Shown piece after piece: positions 32,601 to 45,462 of a stretch of DNA of 64,000 nt. The notes under the pieces were generated by a model. That model saw only the letters and a list, made by a program, of their open reading frames with translations, searched no databases and had not been told where the DNA came from. Within the stretch, counting starts at the first letter, position 1. Each line of letters starts with the position of its first letter. The stretch is from Acomys russatus (Eukaryota; Chordata; Mammalia; Rodentia; Muridae): assembly GCF_903995435.1 (NCBI RefSeq), contig NC_067145.1, positions 36,318,637 through 36,382,636 of the forward strand. Direction: 5' to 3'. The translations under genes were made by a program, and so were the position numbers.

Positions 32601-33611
32601 TAAAGGTGTGCATGTAAGCCAGCAACCTGCACTGATTTTTGTTTGTGATTCAGTTGTTTGTGCCATTATTTGACCAAAGGAAAAATGGTCTCGTTCATCA
32701 GTACCCCTCACTTATATTCTCCAATTAGATCAGAGTTTGCTCGGAATGGTATCCACATTTATAGTAGAGTTGTGACAGCAATTTTCAGATTTTGGTCTCA
32801 GCTTCCGATATTATTTCTAAAGATAATTAAGAACTGCAGCAAATTTGTGTTTATGTGGAATATATCAACTGATATTTGTATTTTTATACATAAGAAATGA
32901 GAATATTTTATAGTGATGCATTTTAAATCATAATTAAACATATTCTATAAATATAAATAACATATCCTATTAACAGTTTTCAAAACAAAACAAGTGGGAA
33001 GAAAGATATTGCTATCTTTGCAAATTTCATAATGACTGGTTTAACAGATACACATAGTAATATATTTGCTTCTGAATAGTCTATCATGTTTATTTTTAGA
33101 GCTATGAAGAAAACCAATCTTATACATATACATATGTAGCTGATAAAGCATGAGTTCCTTTAATACTTATCAGAAATATTTTTGTGGAATCCTTACAAAC
33201 TGCATCAAAGCTTAACAAATGCTACTTTTAAAAATGTTTCCTGCAAGGTGGGTCTGGAAGCCTTCCTGGTAGTTTTTCCCCCTCCCTTATGTTGAAAGCT
33301 AATAGTCTGTCTTATAGTTTGAGGGAGTCTTGTAAATCATGTTAATTACTTTGAGACATCATGCTTTTGTAATTTGAAAAAATATTGGGTTGATAAGTTG
33401 TAAATCTCTTCCAAGTGTCGACAAAATTCATCATCTAATATTCAAAATTATAGCTGTTAATATTGCAGCTGACTTTACCTGAAAAGTCTGAAGTGTTGGA
33501 AAGTTCTGGTTCACCGTCATGAATACAAAGTTTCCAAAATTCTAACTTCAATTGGAAGCACCATTTGTTATTGGTATAAAATATGTTGCTTGTCTTTTCT
33601 TTTTTAAAATT
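32601..33611. other. Unassigned AT-rich sequence
   Basis: About 1 kb, AT-rich, with no gene or repeat that I recognise. It lies between two antisense L1 pieces. Confidence 0.5.
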
Positions 33612-34790
33612 GTTAAAATATTTTTATGTATTTTGTTTTTATTAAAATATAATTACAACATTTACCTTCTTTCCTTTCTTCCCTCCAGCACCCACTTTAT
33701 GTCCCACCTTCCTTTTAAATTCATGGCCTCATTTTCTCTGTTATTGGTACATATTTATAAGAACACAAGTATATAAATAGAACCTGCTGAGTCTGTTCTG
33801 TGTTACTTGCATGTGTATGATTTCAGGGCTGGCCACTTGGTATTGGATAGCCCAGTTTGGTAAGTCATTCTTGGGGAAGACTAATTCTTTTGCTTTCAGT
33901 ATCCTGTGGTTCTTTGTCTAGAGTTGAGGCCTACTGGACTTCCTCCTTTCCTTGTTAGCATGCCTATTGCTTTTGTACTTGATTAGGTCTTGTGTGGGGC
34001 ACCCAAACTGTTGAGGTTTCGTGAGTTCAGCCTCCCTCTCATTTCTAGGAGACACATTGTCACAGCAACTTCCTGATCTTCTGCTATGGTAATCTTTCTG
34101 TCCCTTTCAACTTTCTTTCTTCCACAATGCTTACTATAGATGCCAAGGCTGTGTTATACATTTGGGGGTACATTTTGACCAGATACGATTTTCTGTAGAG
34201 GCTGTCCTTTGTAAAGAGAAAGCTTCTATGATGAGGAATGAGACCTACATTTACCTGTTGATATAAGGATTAGAATGTAATTAGGAATTATGTGGGCAAT
34301 GGTAGTAGTTTTTCTCTAGCATATGTGATCTTACTAGTCACTGGTAGTAAGATAGGCTTCCAGTACCAGGCATGAGTGGGATTCGATTCTAATTAGGCAA
34401 CTGTTGGCTATCACTAAGATATGAATACCACCACTGTACAGTAGGGATGTCTTAACTTTCTGGTCCTTGTTGTGATTCATAAGTTTCACAGCTGAATAGG
34501 ACTACTGACACTCTCTTCCCCCTCTGACAGTTTGTACTTCTTGTACTACAAAGCTTGTCGTCAGCAAAGAGGCTTTTAAGTCAGATCCAACTGGGATCCT
34601 CCAGTTCCTGTGTCCTAAGTACATGGTAACATCAGCAATAGGGGCTTATCTTCAACCTCTGGGAGACAACCAAGAGCAACAGCATTTTTCAGGAACTTCT
34701 TGGATTTCCCTGAGCAACAACCTGAAATGGGATTTCTCATACCTGGTACTCAGGTTTCTTTCAGCCCAAGTTGCATAGCTGCTTTTAAAC
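33612..34790 (-). mobile_element. L1 (Lx-like) 3' UTR, antisense
   Basis: It starts with the antisense 3' terminus (TATAATTACAACATTTACC and CTTCCCTCCAGCACCC) and continues through GGCTGGCCACTTGGTATTGG. The rest is homologous to 4690-5900: GTGGTTCTTTGTCTAGAGTT, ACATTGTCACAGCAACTTCC and AGGGATGTCTTAACTTTC. It is non-coding, and its internal end lies near 34790. Confidence 0.7.
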
Positions 34791-34954
34791 TACATGTAAA
34801 TATTTGTAAATTACAAATACATTTACATGCATTTTAGGTTGTATTTCTTCCAGTAAAGGCTCAGTTTCTTTTGACCTTTCGCCCTAAGTCCACCAAATAC
34901 TCAAACAGATATAAGCACAGTTTCCCTACTAGTCTTCAAAGTAAAACAGTGTTG

Positions 34955-35195
34955 CCTCCTCCCACCCCCATCCCCCCATATTTGATAGGGTGTCTGAGCC
35001 CAGGCTAGCTGCAAGCTCTATGTAGCTGAGAAAGACCTTGAAATTCCCATCTCCATGCTTACAACTCCCAAGTCCTGGGATCGCAGGCTTGCCCCACCAC
35101 CAGGTGTATACAGCGCTGGCACAGGTTCCAAGGCTGCCTGACTGCTGGACAGGCACTCTACCAAGTGAGCAAGATTTCCATCTCTGCCTCACACA
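34955..35195 (-). mobile_element. ID_B1-type SINE, antisense
   Basis: TAGGGTGTCTGAGCCCAGGC, AAGTCCTGGGATCGCAGGC, GGACAGGCACTCTACCAAGT and GAGCAAGATTTCCATCTCTG are the reversed B1-like and ID-like landmarks. Confidence 0.7.
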
Positions 35196-35717
35196 CAGTT
35201 CTTAAAAGAAATCCACAGATGAGCTAACAATTCAGTTGCTCATATGCTCTTTGCAGTGTGTAGCTCTGGAGTTCTACGGCCAGGTTCTTCTTGGGCACAC
35301 AGAGTGTTATAATTCATCCAGGGAACGGTGGAGATTTTACAAAATGCCACTTTTTCCTGCTTCATGAAGGACATTCTCAAGTGAAGCATTACTTCCTATC
35401 TGCTCCCCATATCCAGTGAATATGTAGGCCCGACGGCACAATGAGAACTACCATAGTTGTTGCTGATGCCCTGAGTACGGTTGAGCGGCCAGAAGTGTCT
35501 CACATCCCTTTGTATTCTGCATTGATTTTTTAAAGTGTCAAAACAGTGAAAAAAAACAAAAAACAAAAAAACCCAAATGAGGTGTTTATGCTTTTGTGAG
35601 GATGCTTTTGACCTCATGGAAACCCTGTATGGGCTCCACAGATTATACTTAGTGGATTAATTCACCCAAATACAAAGATATCCATGAGGACAGCACAGTG
35701 AGTCGTGACGGATTTAA
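35196..35717. other. Unassigned sequence
   Basis: About 520 bases. An A-rich run (35549-35573) is the only low-complexity feature. Confidence 0.5.
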
Positions 35718-36055
<338 letters not shown>

Positions 36056-36849
36056 TTAAGAAATAATTCAGAACCTTGCTGACCTGAACTTGAGTCCTGA
36101 CAGTGTCTGAGTGACTTAGGTAATTGAACACTGTTTTCTTAGTCTCCTGGACCTCTTCATTCATCCACCGAATGAAGTCATGAACATGACCGTCATGTGG
36201 CTTTGTAGAGTTCTATTCCTGGGTCACAGCTTCCCACCACTCTTCGTATGTGTGGGATATAATGTGGGTTCCTTGTTAGTACCCATAGTTCTTAGTGCTC
36301 TGCTGTCTCCTAACACAAATATGTATGTCAGTGCTGGACACAGAGAGGTCTGTGAGACTTTTTGCACTGAGCAAGTCAAGTTAACAGCCAGCTGTCAACA
36401 TCGTGGTGTGTGTTGAAGGAGAGCCTTGCTTTCCCAGTGGCTCTATGTCACTCTTTACACACTCAGTGTCATACTCTGTCGTAGATCGGGATAATTGTAA
36501 TGCATTGATTTAGCTTTTGCTGATTGGGGAAAATCTTAATTTCTCCTTCATTTTTGAGAGGTACTATGTGCAGTAAGTTCCTCTGGCTATTTACACCTCT
36601 CCTCACTTCACGTTGAGTTCAGTCAACTTAGGGGCTCTGCTACTGAGTGACATCTCCAGCCTTTTATTTGTTTACTGCAAGTTTTCTGCTTTGATTGCTT
36701 CATGCGCACTCTCTTGAAATCTGTTGATTGTTGGCATGAGCTACACTGTTGTCCCTTTCCTGTACCTAATTTTTCACATCAAGGATTTTGTTTTGAAACT
36801 CCAGAATTAGACCCTTAAAATATTTTGTTTTTTATTACATATTATTTAT
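36056..36849. other. Mostly unassigned, with a possible ID_B1 remnant
   Basis: About 800 bases. GGGGCTCTGCTACTGAGTGACATCTCCAGCC-type text at 36555-36665 looks like a very worn antisense ID_B1. The rest is unidentified. Confidence 0.4.
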
Positions 36850-37015
36850 TTGTGTGAATGCCAACTAGAACCCATGCCGTGGTGTTTATGAGAAACTTGG
36901 AATATAACTTGTGAGAGTTGGGTTTTCTTATCATGTTGGTCCTATGAATCAAACTCAGGTCATCAGAGTTAACAGCAAGCACCCTTACCAGATGAGCAAT
37001 CTCACTGATCCTGAG
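36850..37015 (-). mobile_element. B3-type SINE, antisense
   Basis: CTTGTGAGAGTTGGGTTTTC, AATCAAACTCAGGTCATCAG, AGCAAGCACCCTTACCAGAT and GAGCAATCTCACTGATCC are antisense B3 landmarks in order. Confidence 0.75.
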
Positions 37016-37181
37016 ATCCATTCTAATAATATATATTTTTATAAATTTCATTTTCTTAGGAACATTTTTCTGACTTCATTTCACTGTCTACTTTAATTTC
37101 TCACTGGTGAATGATTTTTAGATTTTTATGGCAGGTATCTTACATTTTTTTGTCAGCTTATAGATCTGTTCTGGGTTTTTG

Positions 37182-37182
<1 letters not shown>

Positions 37183-37226
<44 letters not shown>
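37183..37226. repeat. (TG)n microsatellite
   Basis: A pure TG run of 44 bases at the tail end of the antisense B4 to its right. Confidence 0.97.
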
Positions 37227-37229
<3 letters not shown>

Positions 37230-37495
37230 ATACACAGGTTGTATTTGAGCACATCTGAAGGCCAGAGGTCAGCTTCTATTGGATTCCTCGGGAGACATCC
37301 ACATTGTTTGGTAACATGGGGTCTCTCACTGGGACCCAACTTGGCTCAGCTAGTTTGCTACAAAGTTCTTGGGGTACACCTGTTTCCATATCTCCAATAC
37401 TTGGGTTACAATTGCACACTATACACTCAGCTTTTTATGTGTATTCAGGACACCATGTTCATATGGCAAGCCTGACTAATGAGCAAGCCAAATTT
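37227..37495 (-). mobile_element. B4A-type SINE, antisense
   Basis: CTGAAGGCCAGAGGTCAGCT, GGGTCTCTCACTGGGACCCA, CAATACTTGGGTTACAATTG and TTCATATGGCAAGCCTGACT follow reversed B4A order. Confidence 0.7.
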
Positions 37496-38117
37496 CTGTT
37501 TCTTTACTTATTACTTTGGTTTCACTTTGTTCCTTTGGTTGGACCATATTTTCCTATTTCTTTATATACCTACAGATTTTTGCTTGGATTTGTATCTTTA
37601 AAAAGAACCAGACAATCATTTGTGCACTGTCTTGCTAAAGAAAAGTCTTGTACTAATTAGAGTAGTTGGAAGCCCTAAAGTCTCTCAAACCCCATATGAT
37701 CTTTTGTGATGTCTGTCTACAGAGCTACAAACATGTACTGTGTGCTTCAACTCTAGACCTGGTCCTGTGAGCAACGAAAGGTAGTCCTTTGTGCTGGTCC
37801 CATCCTGACAGGCCAGAACACTGGGCATCAAGGGCATTCTTTTCTTCTGTACTCTTCTCTGGTCCCAGCCTACAAGTTTTTATTGTTTGTTGTTTGTTTT
37901 CATAATGCTGTGCAAGGCAGAGACTAGTCTGTTATACACCACACATTTCTTTGTTGTACATGGTTGTGGCCCTCCAGGCTGCTGACTGCCCCTTTACTCA
38001 CAGAAGTATTCAGGACCACATAAGTGGGCTTGGAGCTTTTGTGGAGGAAGGAGGGCCTGAAGAATCCCAGTTCATTGTGGTAACTGGCCCCATATCTCTT
38101 TTGCCCTTTAGTTTTGA
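37496..38117. other. Unassigned sequence
   Basis: About 620 bases with no recognised gene or repeat. Confidence 0.5.
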
Positions 38118-38345
38118 TTTAAAAATTTTTTTATACGTTTTTATGTATATAAGTGTTTTGTCTGTGTGTATCTCTGTCGACCGTATGCATGCCTGTGCAT
38201 GGGAAGGCCAGAAGAAGGTATCAGACCCTCTGGGATTGGAGTTGTAGGTAGTTTTGAACTGATATGTGGATGGTTGGAATCGAACCTGAGTTCTCTGGAA
38301 GACCAACAACAACAAGTGCTGCTGACTGCTGAGCCATGGCTGCAG
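38118..38345 (-). mobile_element. B3/B2-type SINE, antisense
   Basis: TTTTTATGTATATAAGTGTT, GGCCAGAAGAAGGTATCAGA, GGTTGGAATCGAACCTGAGT and GCTGACTGCTGAGCCATGGC are reversed B3/B2 landmarks. The 3' tail lies at the left. Confidence 0.8.
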
Positions 38346-40451
38346 AGCCTGCCCCCTATGGTTACATAGCTAGTTAGCATCCCAATGCGTCATAGCTGTC
38401 TTTGGCTGACTTTGTACTGTAAATGCAAAGCAAAATAGTTGTGAGAGAAAACGTTTATTCTTTAGGGACTAAATATTTGCCATTCACAGAAAGTTTTCAT
38501 AGTTTGACAATAAAGTCAAGAAAAAGACATAGTTTCTATAGTGTTCTGTAAAGCCCTCTAAAGGTTGACTTTGGCTATATTTCTGGCAACCTTGTGTTGC
38601 CTTCGGATCGTCCCTGTACACTCTTGGCCTCAGAGTTACTGATATCTTCCGGCACTCTGAGCAGTCCTCAGGCTCTGTCATATATCTTACCTCTTGGAGA
38701 ACCCTTCCTTCAGGTATCCATGTAGTTGCCCACTCTGGTGCTTTGGGTTCTTGGCCAGACTTCTTCTCAGGGATGAGCCACTGAGTCTTCAGTTTCATTT
38801 TAAGTCATCAGTGACTTGGCTCCCTCTCCAGAGCATATGCTCATTCCTTAATGTCATTTACCATCCACTCCACCTTTTTTCCTTCTGGAGTTTTTTGTTT
38901 TCTCCTTTGGAAGGAGAATCCATGTTTTCTGTAGCGTCCCTAACACCAAAGTCGTCTTCTAGAGTATAGTACACAGGCCAAAAAATATTGAAACAGCAAA
39001 TAAACAAATGTGAAGAGCATGTGTTTTGTTACAGGAGAGAAAGTAAAGTGCTAATGACAAGACATGACCAGATTTGAACATTAAACACATCCTTCCTACC
39101 ATGAATAGATGGAAACAGGGAACACAGAGAAAATACAAGCCAGATTTTAATTTTTAATTAGTTTTAAATTTAAATCCTTCTCACAATTTTACAAAAAAAA
39201 TCATGTTAGCAGAACCTATAAAACAAAGAAAATTTTAGTTGAAAATAAAATTTTTATAAATGTATTTTATTTCTTCTTTATATTCATTGCGATGAATTAA
39301 TATGAATGAAAAGACTCAAGTCTTCCCAGTGACTATGATTTGATTGTACTATACAATTTGTACTTTACAATTATTTTTCCAATTTTTATTACTTTTTTTA
39401 CATATACATTTATATTATTACACATATATAAAATAAACTACATACAGCAAGAAGAACCACAGAACAACCAGGAATTATATTCATGTTACATTCATAGTGT
39501 TTTGGATGTTTGCACTTGGCAACCTTGAAGAAAACATTTTCCTATCTCAGTGAGTCTAAAATTCTTTACAATTCTTAATGCTGTATTTAGCATCTGACAT
39601 GGTGAGGATTGTTAGGATTTCTGGCAGTTTCAACCATGCTGTGTGCATTCAGTCTTTTCTTCTCAAAATATCACAGAGTTCACAGCTGAGCTTTAACTAC
39701 ACACCCAGCAACCCACTTCCCTAAGGCCTCAAAGGACTAACTGTGTTGTACATACCTTCTCTCAAAGCAGCTGTTAAACTAAGTAGCTTTTCCTTTCTGT
39801 TTAAAAGTATATGTTATACTTCTAATCTGTCTTTAATCTCAATCTCTCATGCACACAGAATTCTGTAGAACCATAGCCACTTTGGTAGGGTAGTAATCAT
39901 CTCTGTTTATGAAGAGAAAATTTTTTTTTGGAAATTGCACTTGGCATGTGAAACACAGCAAAGGTATGTGAGGCGCTGTTTCATTGTGCAGCAATCAATC
40001 ATGTAAACTCCAGCTGTCCTCTGAACAGATCTCCAACAGGCAAAAGGGGCTCACCTAAATCCTGCCCACATGCTGATGTGTGCGCCTGTATTCTCTGTCT
40101 TTTGTTTTGTTTTGTTTTTTGTTTTGCCTCTTATGCATTTCATTTACAATTATTCTGAGAGTCTTGGGGAAATCTTAACAGATATGACTAGAATAATATT
40201 GTTTTTTTTTATTACTGTGCTGGGTCGTAGCAAAGATGCACTCTGCTTTGGCTGATACTGAAGCAACGTGATGAAGCTCATCACTGCTCTCAGAGTCCCT
40301 TATCAATTAGATCCTCAGTTCCCGTCTCCGTGAGTGCTTATAGGAAAGGCGGGGTGTAGAACGAACCCAAGAAGCTAGCTGTGGATGCTCTACGTTTTAT
40401 TCAGGAACAGGAATGGAAATGCTGATTCCAATCAAGCCTAGCTCCAGAGTC
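38346..40451. other. Long repeat-poor unassigned stretch
   Basis: About 2.1 kb with no SINE or L1 that I recognise and no supported exon. AT-rich patches lie at 39150-39420. Open frames here are short and without family resemblance. Confidence 0.5.
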
Positions 40452-40459
40452 TCTCTGTC

Positions 40460-40494
<35 letters not shown>

Positions 40495-40544
40495 GCCCCC
40501 CCCCTCTCTCTCTGTCTCTGTCTCTGTCTCTGTCTCTGTCTCTG

Positions 40545-40600
<56 letters not shown>
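40452..40600. repeat. Pyrimidine tract: (TCTG)n, (TCTCTG)n, (TC)n
   Basis: Three successive units: (TCTG)n at about 40462-40495, a C-run, (TCTCTG)n at 40509-40565 and (TC)n to 40600. The repetitive open frames across it are artefacts. Confidence 0.97.
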
Positions 40601-40602
<2 letters not shown>

Positions 40603-41189
40603 CCCATGAATTGCAGACCTGTGCTATAGTAAAATCTTTACCACAGTATGAAGGATGAATTGGAAAACGTTCTTGCTGCTGGTGCTGCTCTTCTGTTTTC
40701 CTGCCATTGTTAAGGGGCACATGGAGTAGCAAACAATTCTCGCATCCTCAGAGGCTGAGGGTGAGCATCCTGGGGTGGCAGATGCTCTCTTACTGGCCTT
40801 TCTTACAGACCCTGTCATAGCTGATTCCATCCCTAGTATATGGGAGGTGTGAAAGGCTGAAGATCTTCTAAGAACTTGAGTGCAAAACAAACACCTGGTT
40901 GAGATGACATGGTTAGAGTTCGGTGAAGATTTTGGTGATTTTCTCACCATAGATCTGTATTCTGTGTTTCAAGTACTGGATTTGCAGTGTGGAAGATTTT
41001 TATTGAGTTATCACCACAGCCAGGATATTTTCCTCTGGGCATTTGTAAACTTGAAACCAATCAACCTGTTGCTTTGCCTCAGATTGTTAGACACCTTCTG
41101 TTCAGTGTAGCTATATGACCATTTCTTTTGTGGGGACTGCAGTGGAAGCATGTCCCATGATATCCACATGACAGTGAGTGAGAAGACAG
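40601..41189. other. Unassigned sequence
   Basis: About 590 bases. A 108-codon open frame on the minus strand (40624-40950) and a 76-codon frame on the plus strand have no family I can name. A decayed retrocopy is possible but unsupported. Confidence 0.4.
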
Positions 41190-41292
41190 CTTGCTGGAAT
41201 CAGTTCTTTCCTTTCATCGCATGATTTCCAGGATGGAACTCAGAACGTCAGGCTTGGATGCAAACGCATTCAATTCCTATGCCACCCCATTT
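41190..41292 (-). mobile_element. B3-type SINE fragment, antisense
   Basis: GCTGGAATCAGTTCTTTCC, GGATGGAACTCAGAACGTCA and GGCTTGGATGCAAACGCATT match part of an antisense B3. Both ends are missing. Confidence 0.6.
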
Positions 41293-42054
41293 GTTCCTCA
41301 GTTTTCTTCTTATGAAGAATAATATGATATTTGTGACCAAATTCATAAACAAATGTAAACTGTCAATAAAGAAACCTATGTAGATGCAAGAGTTTGTGAT
41401 GAAGAGAGAACTCATATGAAAAACAGTAAGCATGCTATTTGGAACAGACATTTCAAAGATTTCATCAAACTAACCACATGTTTTTTTTTTTAACATGATT
41501 GATTTCTTTTGGTTACAAGAATTTTAACTTATGAAATCTGACTAGAGCAGAGAGGCTGACTGCACAGAAACCTATCTTTTTGGTTTTCATTTAGATTACA
41601 GAAATTTGAATATAATACTCTTATTCCCAGATACCGTACACTGGCTTCTCAAGTTATTAACAAAATTGCACTTTCTAGAATGTTTGGTGCAGTGCTAACA
41701 TTAAAGCATAAATTCTATATAGAGAAACAGTAGCTGGCCACAAGGGAGTCCAGTTTATGCTAATATTTATATGTTAGGTTATGTTTTAACAATAGCTACC
41801 TGGACTTTGAGACTTTGAATCTACACTCTGAGATCCCTATAGTATACAGGAACTACCCCAGTCATCACAGAGTTCGTTGCTGTTGGCTGTGATATAGTTC
41901 CATTCCTTGCAAGGGCATTTGTCTTATAACTATTCACCTCAACATCAGGTGACACATGCTGGGTTAACACCCTCACAGTAAACTGTGTCACCGCAGGTAA
42001 GAGTCCAAAGGAATAGTCCTATCTTTGAATCAGAATTTAACATAAGGTCAGAAA
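41293..42054. other. Unassigned sequence
   Basis: About 760 bases with no recognised gene or repeat. Confidence 0.5.
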
Positions 42055-42240
42055 GGTCCAAACTTGACCTGGAGAGATTATAGTCAGAATCCTAGTTGGA
42101 GAGAATGGTAGATTCCTGGGGCTTGCTGTCCAGCAAGCTGATTCTAATTGAACACACTAAGCTCTAACCTAATAGGAGATCCCTATCTCACAAAAAAGGG
42201 AAGGAATGACACTCAAGCCTCCACACCTACCCTCCCACCC
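42055..42240 (+). mobile_element. B4-type SINE, 3' part
   Basis: GGGGCTTGCTGTCCAGCAAG, CCTAATAGGAGATCCCTATC and AGGAATGACACTCAAGCCTC are sense B4 landmarks. The 5' part is not recognisable. Confidence 0.55.
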
Positions 42241-42935
42241 CCGGGAAGATCAAAACCTGTCATATAATAATAATAACACCAACAACAATACTAAATATTT
42301 TAAAATAGTAACTTTAAACATTAATAGGTATTAAGTTTTGTGGATCATTAGCAATACCCAGCAATGGGAATTTTTTTTGGGTATTTTTATTACATTAACA
42401 CAATATTTTAAAATGCTAAAACTGAATGCAGCTATAAAGTGAAATACACACAGGTCTGGGGATAGTTAACAGAAACATATCTAAATAGCCTCAAGGATGA
42501 CAAAGCCTCTGGGAAGAGACATTTGAAGCCAACAGGTATGGAAGACAAATGAATGCATTAATTTATTAACTTAATTGGGTTAAGCTGATGGAAAACTAAT
42601 TTTATTTGTGGTAGATACTGATAATGGCTTGAAATGTAAAAAACAAAAAAAAAATAGTTCAGGATTCCTTCTTACAAAATGACCAATTACATTTTATTTT
42701 ATAGAATTTATAGATGCTTAAATGCTTTGTGTAGATAATACTTGATGGTAGATTAGACTCTTAGGAATCCAGGGGTGTAACAGAGACATAATCTGCATAC
42801 GTTCCACTTGGAAAAGCTGAACCTAAGATGTGACTGTCCTGGAGTTTAGTGACGATAAAGTTCACATATGAAAATTTACATGCAAGTACCAAGCACATTG
42901 TGATCAAGTCCATTTGTGCTAATAAATCCTGTGGG

Positions 42936-42938
<3 letters not shown>
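42241..42938. other. Unassigned AT-rich sequence
   Basis: About 700 bases, AT-rich, no recognised gene or repeat. Confidence 0.5.

Positions 42939-42991
<53 letters not shown>
42939..42991. repeat. (TG)n microsatellite
   Basis: A pure TG run of 53 bases. Confidence 0.98.
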
Positions 42992-42994
<3 letters not shown>

Positions 42995-43126
42995 AAGAGA
43001 GCAGGGGATGGGGGAATTTATTCTATACATTCTATTATTCTGAAAAACACTAACTAATGCAGCTTGTAACTCCAGCACCAGGGAATCTGGTTTTCTTTCT
43101 TGGTCCAAACACAATTGTTCTCAGTG

Positions 43127-43128
<2 letters not shown>

Positions 43129-43171
<43 letters not shown>
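43129..43171. repeat. (TG)n microsatellite
   Basis: A second pure TG run of 43 bases only 137 bases from the previous one, followed by CATACA-rich sequence to about 43270. Confidence 0.98.
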
Positions 43172-43173
<2 letters not shown>

Positions 43174-43309
43174 ACACCCTCGTATACATACACTATACCC
43201 ACCATGCCTACACATACATACAGTCACCTACACACCTTCACTGCTCTCAGACTTCATACACATACACATAATTAAAAATAAAACAGATATATTTTTTAAA
43301 ATGAAATAA

Positions 43310-43468
43310 ATCTGGGTGTGGTGGCAACACTAACACTCTGGAATCTGCTGGCCAGACAGATAGTCTAGGTGGGTCAGTAAGATCCAGATTGAGGAAGAGA
43401 ACTTATCTCAAAATACAGGATGGAAAGTGATAAAGGAAGAGACCTATTACAGCTTCCTGCAATTGCGG

Positions 43469-43510
<42 letters not shown>

Positions 43511-43520
43511 GCACACATAT
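43310..43520 (+). mobile_element. RSINE1/B4-type SINE with (CA)n tail
   Basis: CTGGGTGTGGTGGCAACACT, CTGGCCAGACAGATAGTCTA, GAACTTATCTCAAAATACAG and GGAAAGTGATAAAGGAAGAG follow the RSINE1/B4 order. The tail is the 39-base (AC)n run at 43470-43508. Confidence 0.7.
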
Positions 43521-43689
43521 GCACGTACATACACATACGCACATGCATAAATACCCACACACAAATGCTATATGCAGAAGAAATGATAAAATGGACTGTG
43601 TAGACTCTTAGTTTGACACATTTCTCTAAGCATCTTTAAGCTGATTTTGTGTTAAATTTATATCAAGAAAGTGCTGAGCAAGATTTGAA

Positions 43690-44480
43690 ATCAATTTATT
43701 GTTGGCATATAGGAAAGCTGCTGGTTTTATATGCTGATTTTTGTATTCTGTGGTTTTACTAAATGTATTTATTCATCTGTAGAAATTTTTGGTGGACTTT
43801 TATATATACAATCTTACTTGCAAACTGGGATACTTCGACTTCTTCATTTTCTGTTTGTATCTCCTTTTCTCCTTTATTGTTCTAGTCAATACTTCAAGCA
43901 CTATAATGAACAGGAAAAGAGAACCTGGGCATCCATATCTTGTTCCAGCACACGTTGTAGAAAACTTCTGCAAATGGTCCCAGCCAAGCTGGATGTCTAC
44001 ATGTAGGAGAATGAAACCACACCCTTATCTCCTACTCTGCCTAAAGCAACACCAAGTGGGTCATGGACATGAACATGAGACCTAATGTCTTGAACCATTG
44101 CAAAGATGTTCTTGAAACTCCATCACAGGAAAGAGCTTTCTCACTAGAATGCCAATGTTCATAGGCAGTACAGTCACTAAGTGACAAATAGGAGATCATA
44201 CAATTGAAAAAAACCTTATGTACAATAAAGGATACAAGCATTCTAGAGATGATCACCTAAAGAATGAGAAAAAATCCTCACCAGCTATAAATCTGATAGA
44301 AAGTTACTGTATAAAACAACAATAACAAGAAAACAGGGGAAAAAAATTAAAACAGGGTCATGGAATTAGACAGAAGGGTCTTAAAAGAAATAAATGTGGC
44401 TGAGAAATAAATTTTTAAAAAAGATTTGAAACTATTTTAAGCCACGATTTTTCAAGCATGCTTATTAATGTAAGTAAAAA
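43690..44480 (+). mobile_element. L1 ORF2 fragment with inverted 5' part
   Basis: 43690-43955 reads as antisense L1 ORF2 from the reverse-transcriptase region (GTGGACTTTTATATATACAA, ACTTCGACTTCTTCATTTTC, TCAAGCACTATAATGAACAG). From about 43965 the text is sense ORF2 from further downstream (TCTGCAAATGGTCCCAGCC, GGATGTCTACATGTAGGAGA). It continues to near 44480 (GTGGCTGAGAAATAAAT). An inverted upstream segment joined to a direct downstream segment is the mark of twin-primed L1 insertion. No poly-A tail or TSD survives, and the 3' end is lost. Confidence 0.7.
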
Positions 44481-45407
44481 ATCCAAGTAAAAATGATTTT
44501 CATTGAGAATTTTTTCTACTGCAGCAGAGACTCAATATCTGCTTGTGCCAGAAGTGTCAACATTAACCCTCCCTTACCACTCCCCACCTAGTTAACTCAC
44601 TCACCTTATCCATCTTCTTTTCCCACAGAGCTTCCTCTAATTCATTTGTCATCTTCCATTATAACCTTAACTTGTCTCACAGGGTAGTGTGGAGACTGAA
44701 AGGAAGCTCATTGTCCCTCCCCCTTTTCAATGTTCACAAAGTTGAGGTGTTGACACAAATAATTAAAAGCTGATTGAACATAATTAATAACAATCGTCCT
44801 CTGGCTCTCCTCAATTAATAACTCCAATCTTTCATCAATGTTTAAAAACAAAATACAAAAAATAAAGAAGCAAACTGGCTTGACTTTCTATCTTTTTGTA
44901 GATTAAAATCTGATGGCCCAATAAATGTGTAAAGCTCAAAATATGTCTAAAGAGTGATATTTTTAAAAATTTAAAGAACAGAAAGAAAACTAGAGTTTTA
45001 CACAGATACAAGGGACTTGGTTGTAAACTAGAGTAACATTAACTAGATCTAAGGCTTTAAGTTCTCTTGGGATGTTTTATGTAGACATATAAAATAATAA
45101 AATAAACATAACATCCTGGTAAAGAAAGGCAGAATTTCAAAAAGCTAATAAGAAATTTATTAATGTACTTCTTGAATTTGTTTAGCTAAGCAATGCCTTG
45201 GTTAAATATGTGTGTCTTTTAGTCTTCCTTGAAGGCTTCATACTGAAGGATTAATGATACTTGGAAATAAATTTGGGATTTTCCTAACCCAACATATAAA
45301 GATGATAAGTAAAATTATTAGACCAGCCATTTTGCTTCCTTACCTAACAAAAAGATGTCTTGAATTGAAATGAAATAGATTTTATTTCTACTTAGATTGT
45401 TTCAGCT

Positions 45408-45410
<3 letters not shown>
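44481..45410. other. Unassigned sequence
   Basis: About 930 bases, AT-rich to the right. No gene or repeat recognised. Confidence 0.5.
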
Positions 45411-45447
<37 letters not shown>

Positions 45448-45462
45448 CACACACACACACCC
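45411..45462. repeat. (CA)n microsatellite, one interruption
   Basis: A CA run broken once by CCCC. Confidence 0.97.

Noticed and set aside
32046..32673. 205-codon plus-strand frame
   Set aside because: It is the antisense shadow of L1 ORF2. The real homology is on the minus strand with the reverse-transcriptase box.
40397..40732. 111-codon minus-strand frame rich in RERERD
   Set aside because: It is an artefact of the (TC)n/(TCTG)n tract at 40452-40600.
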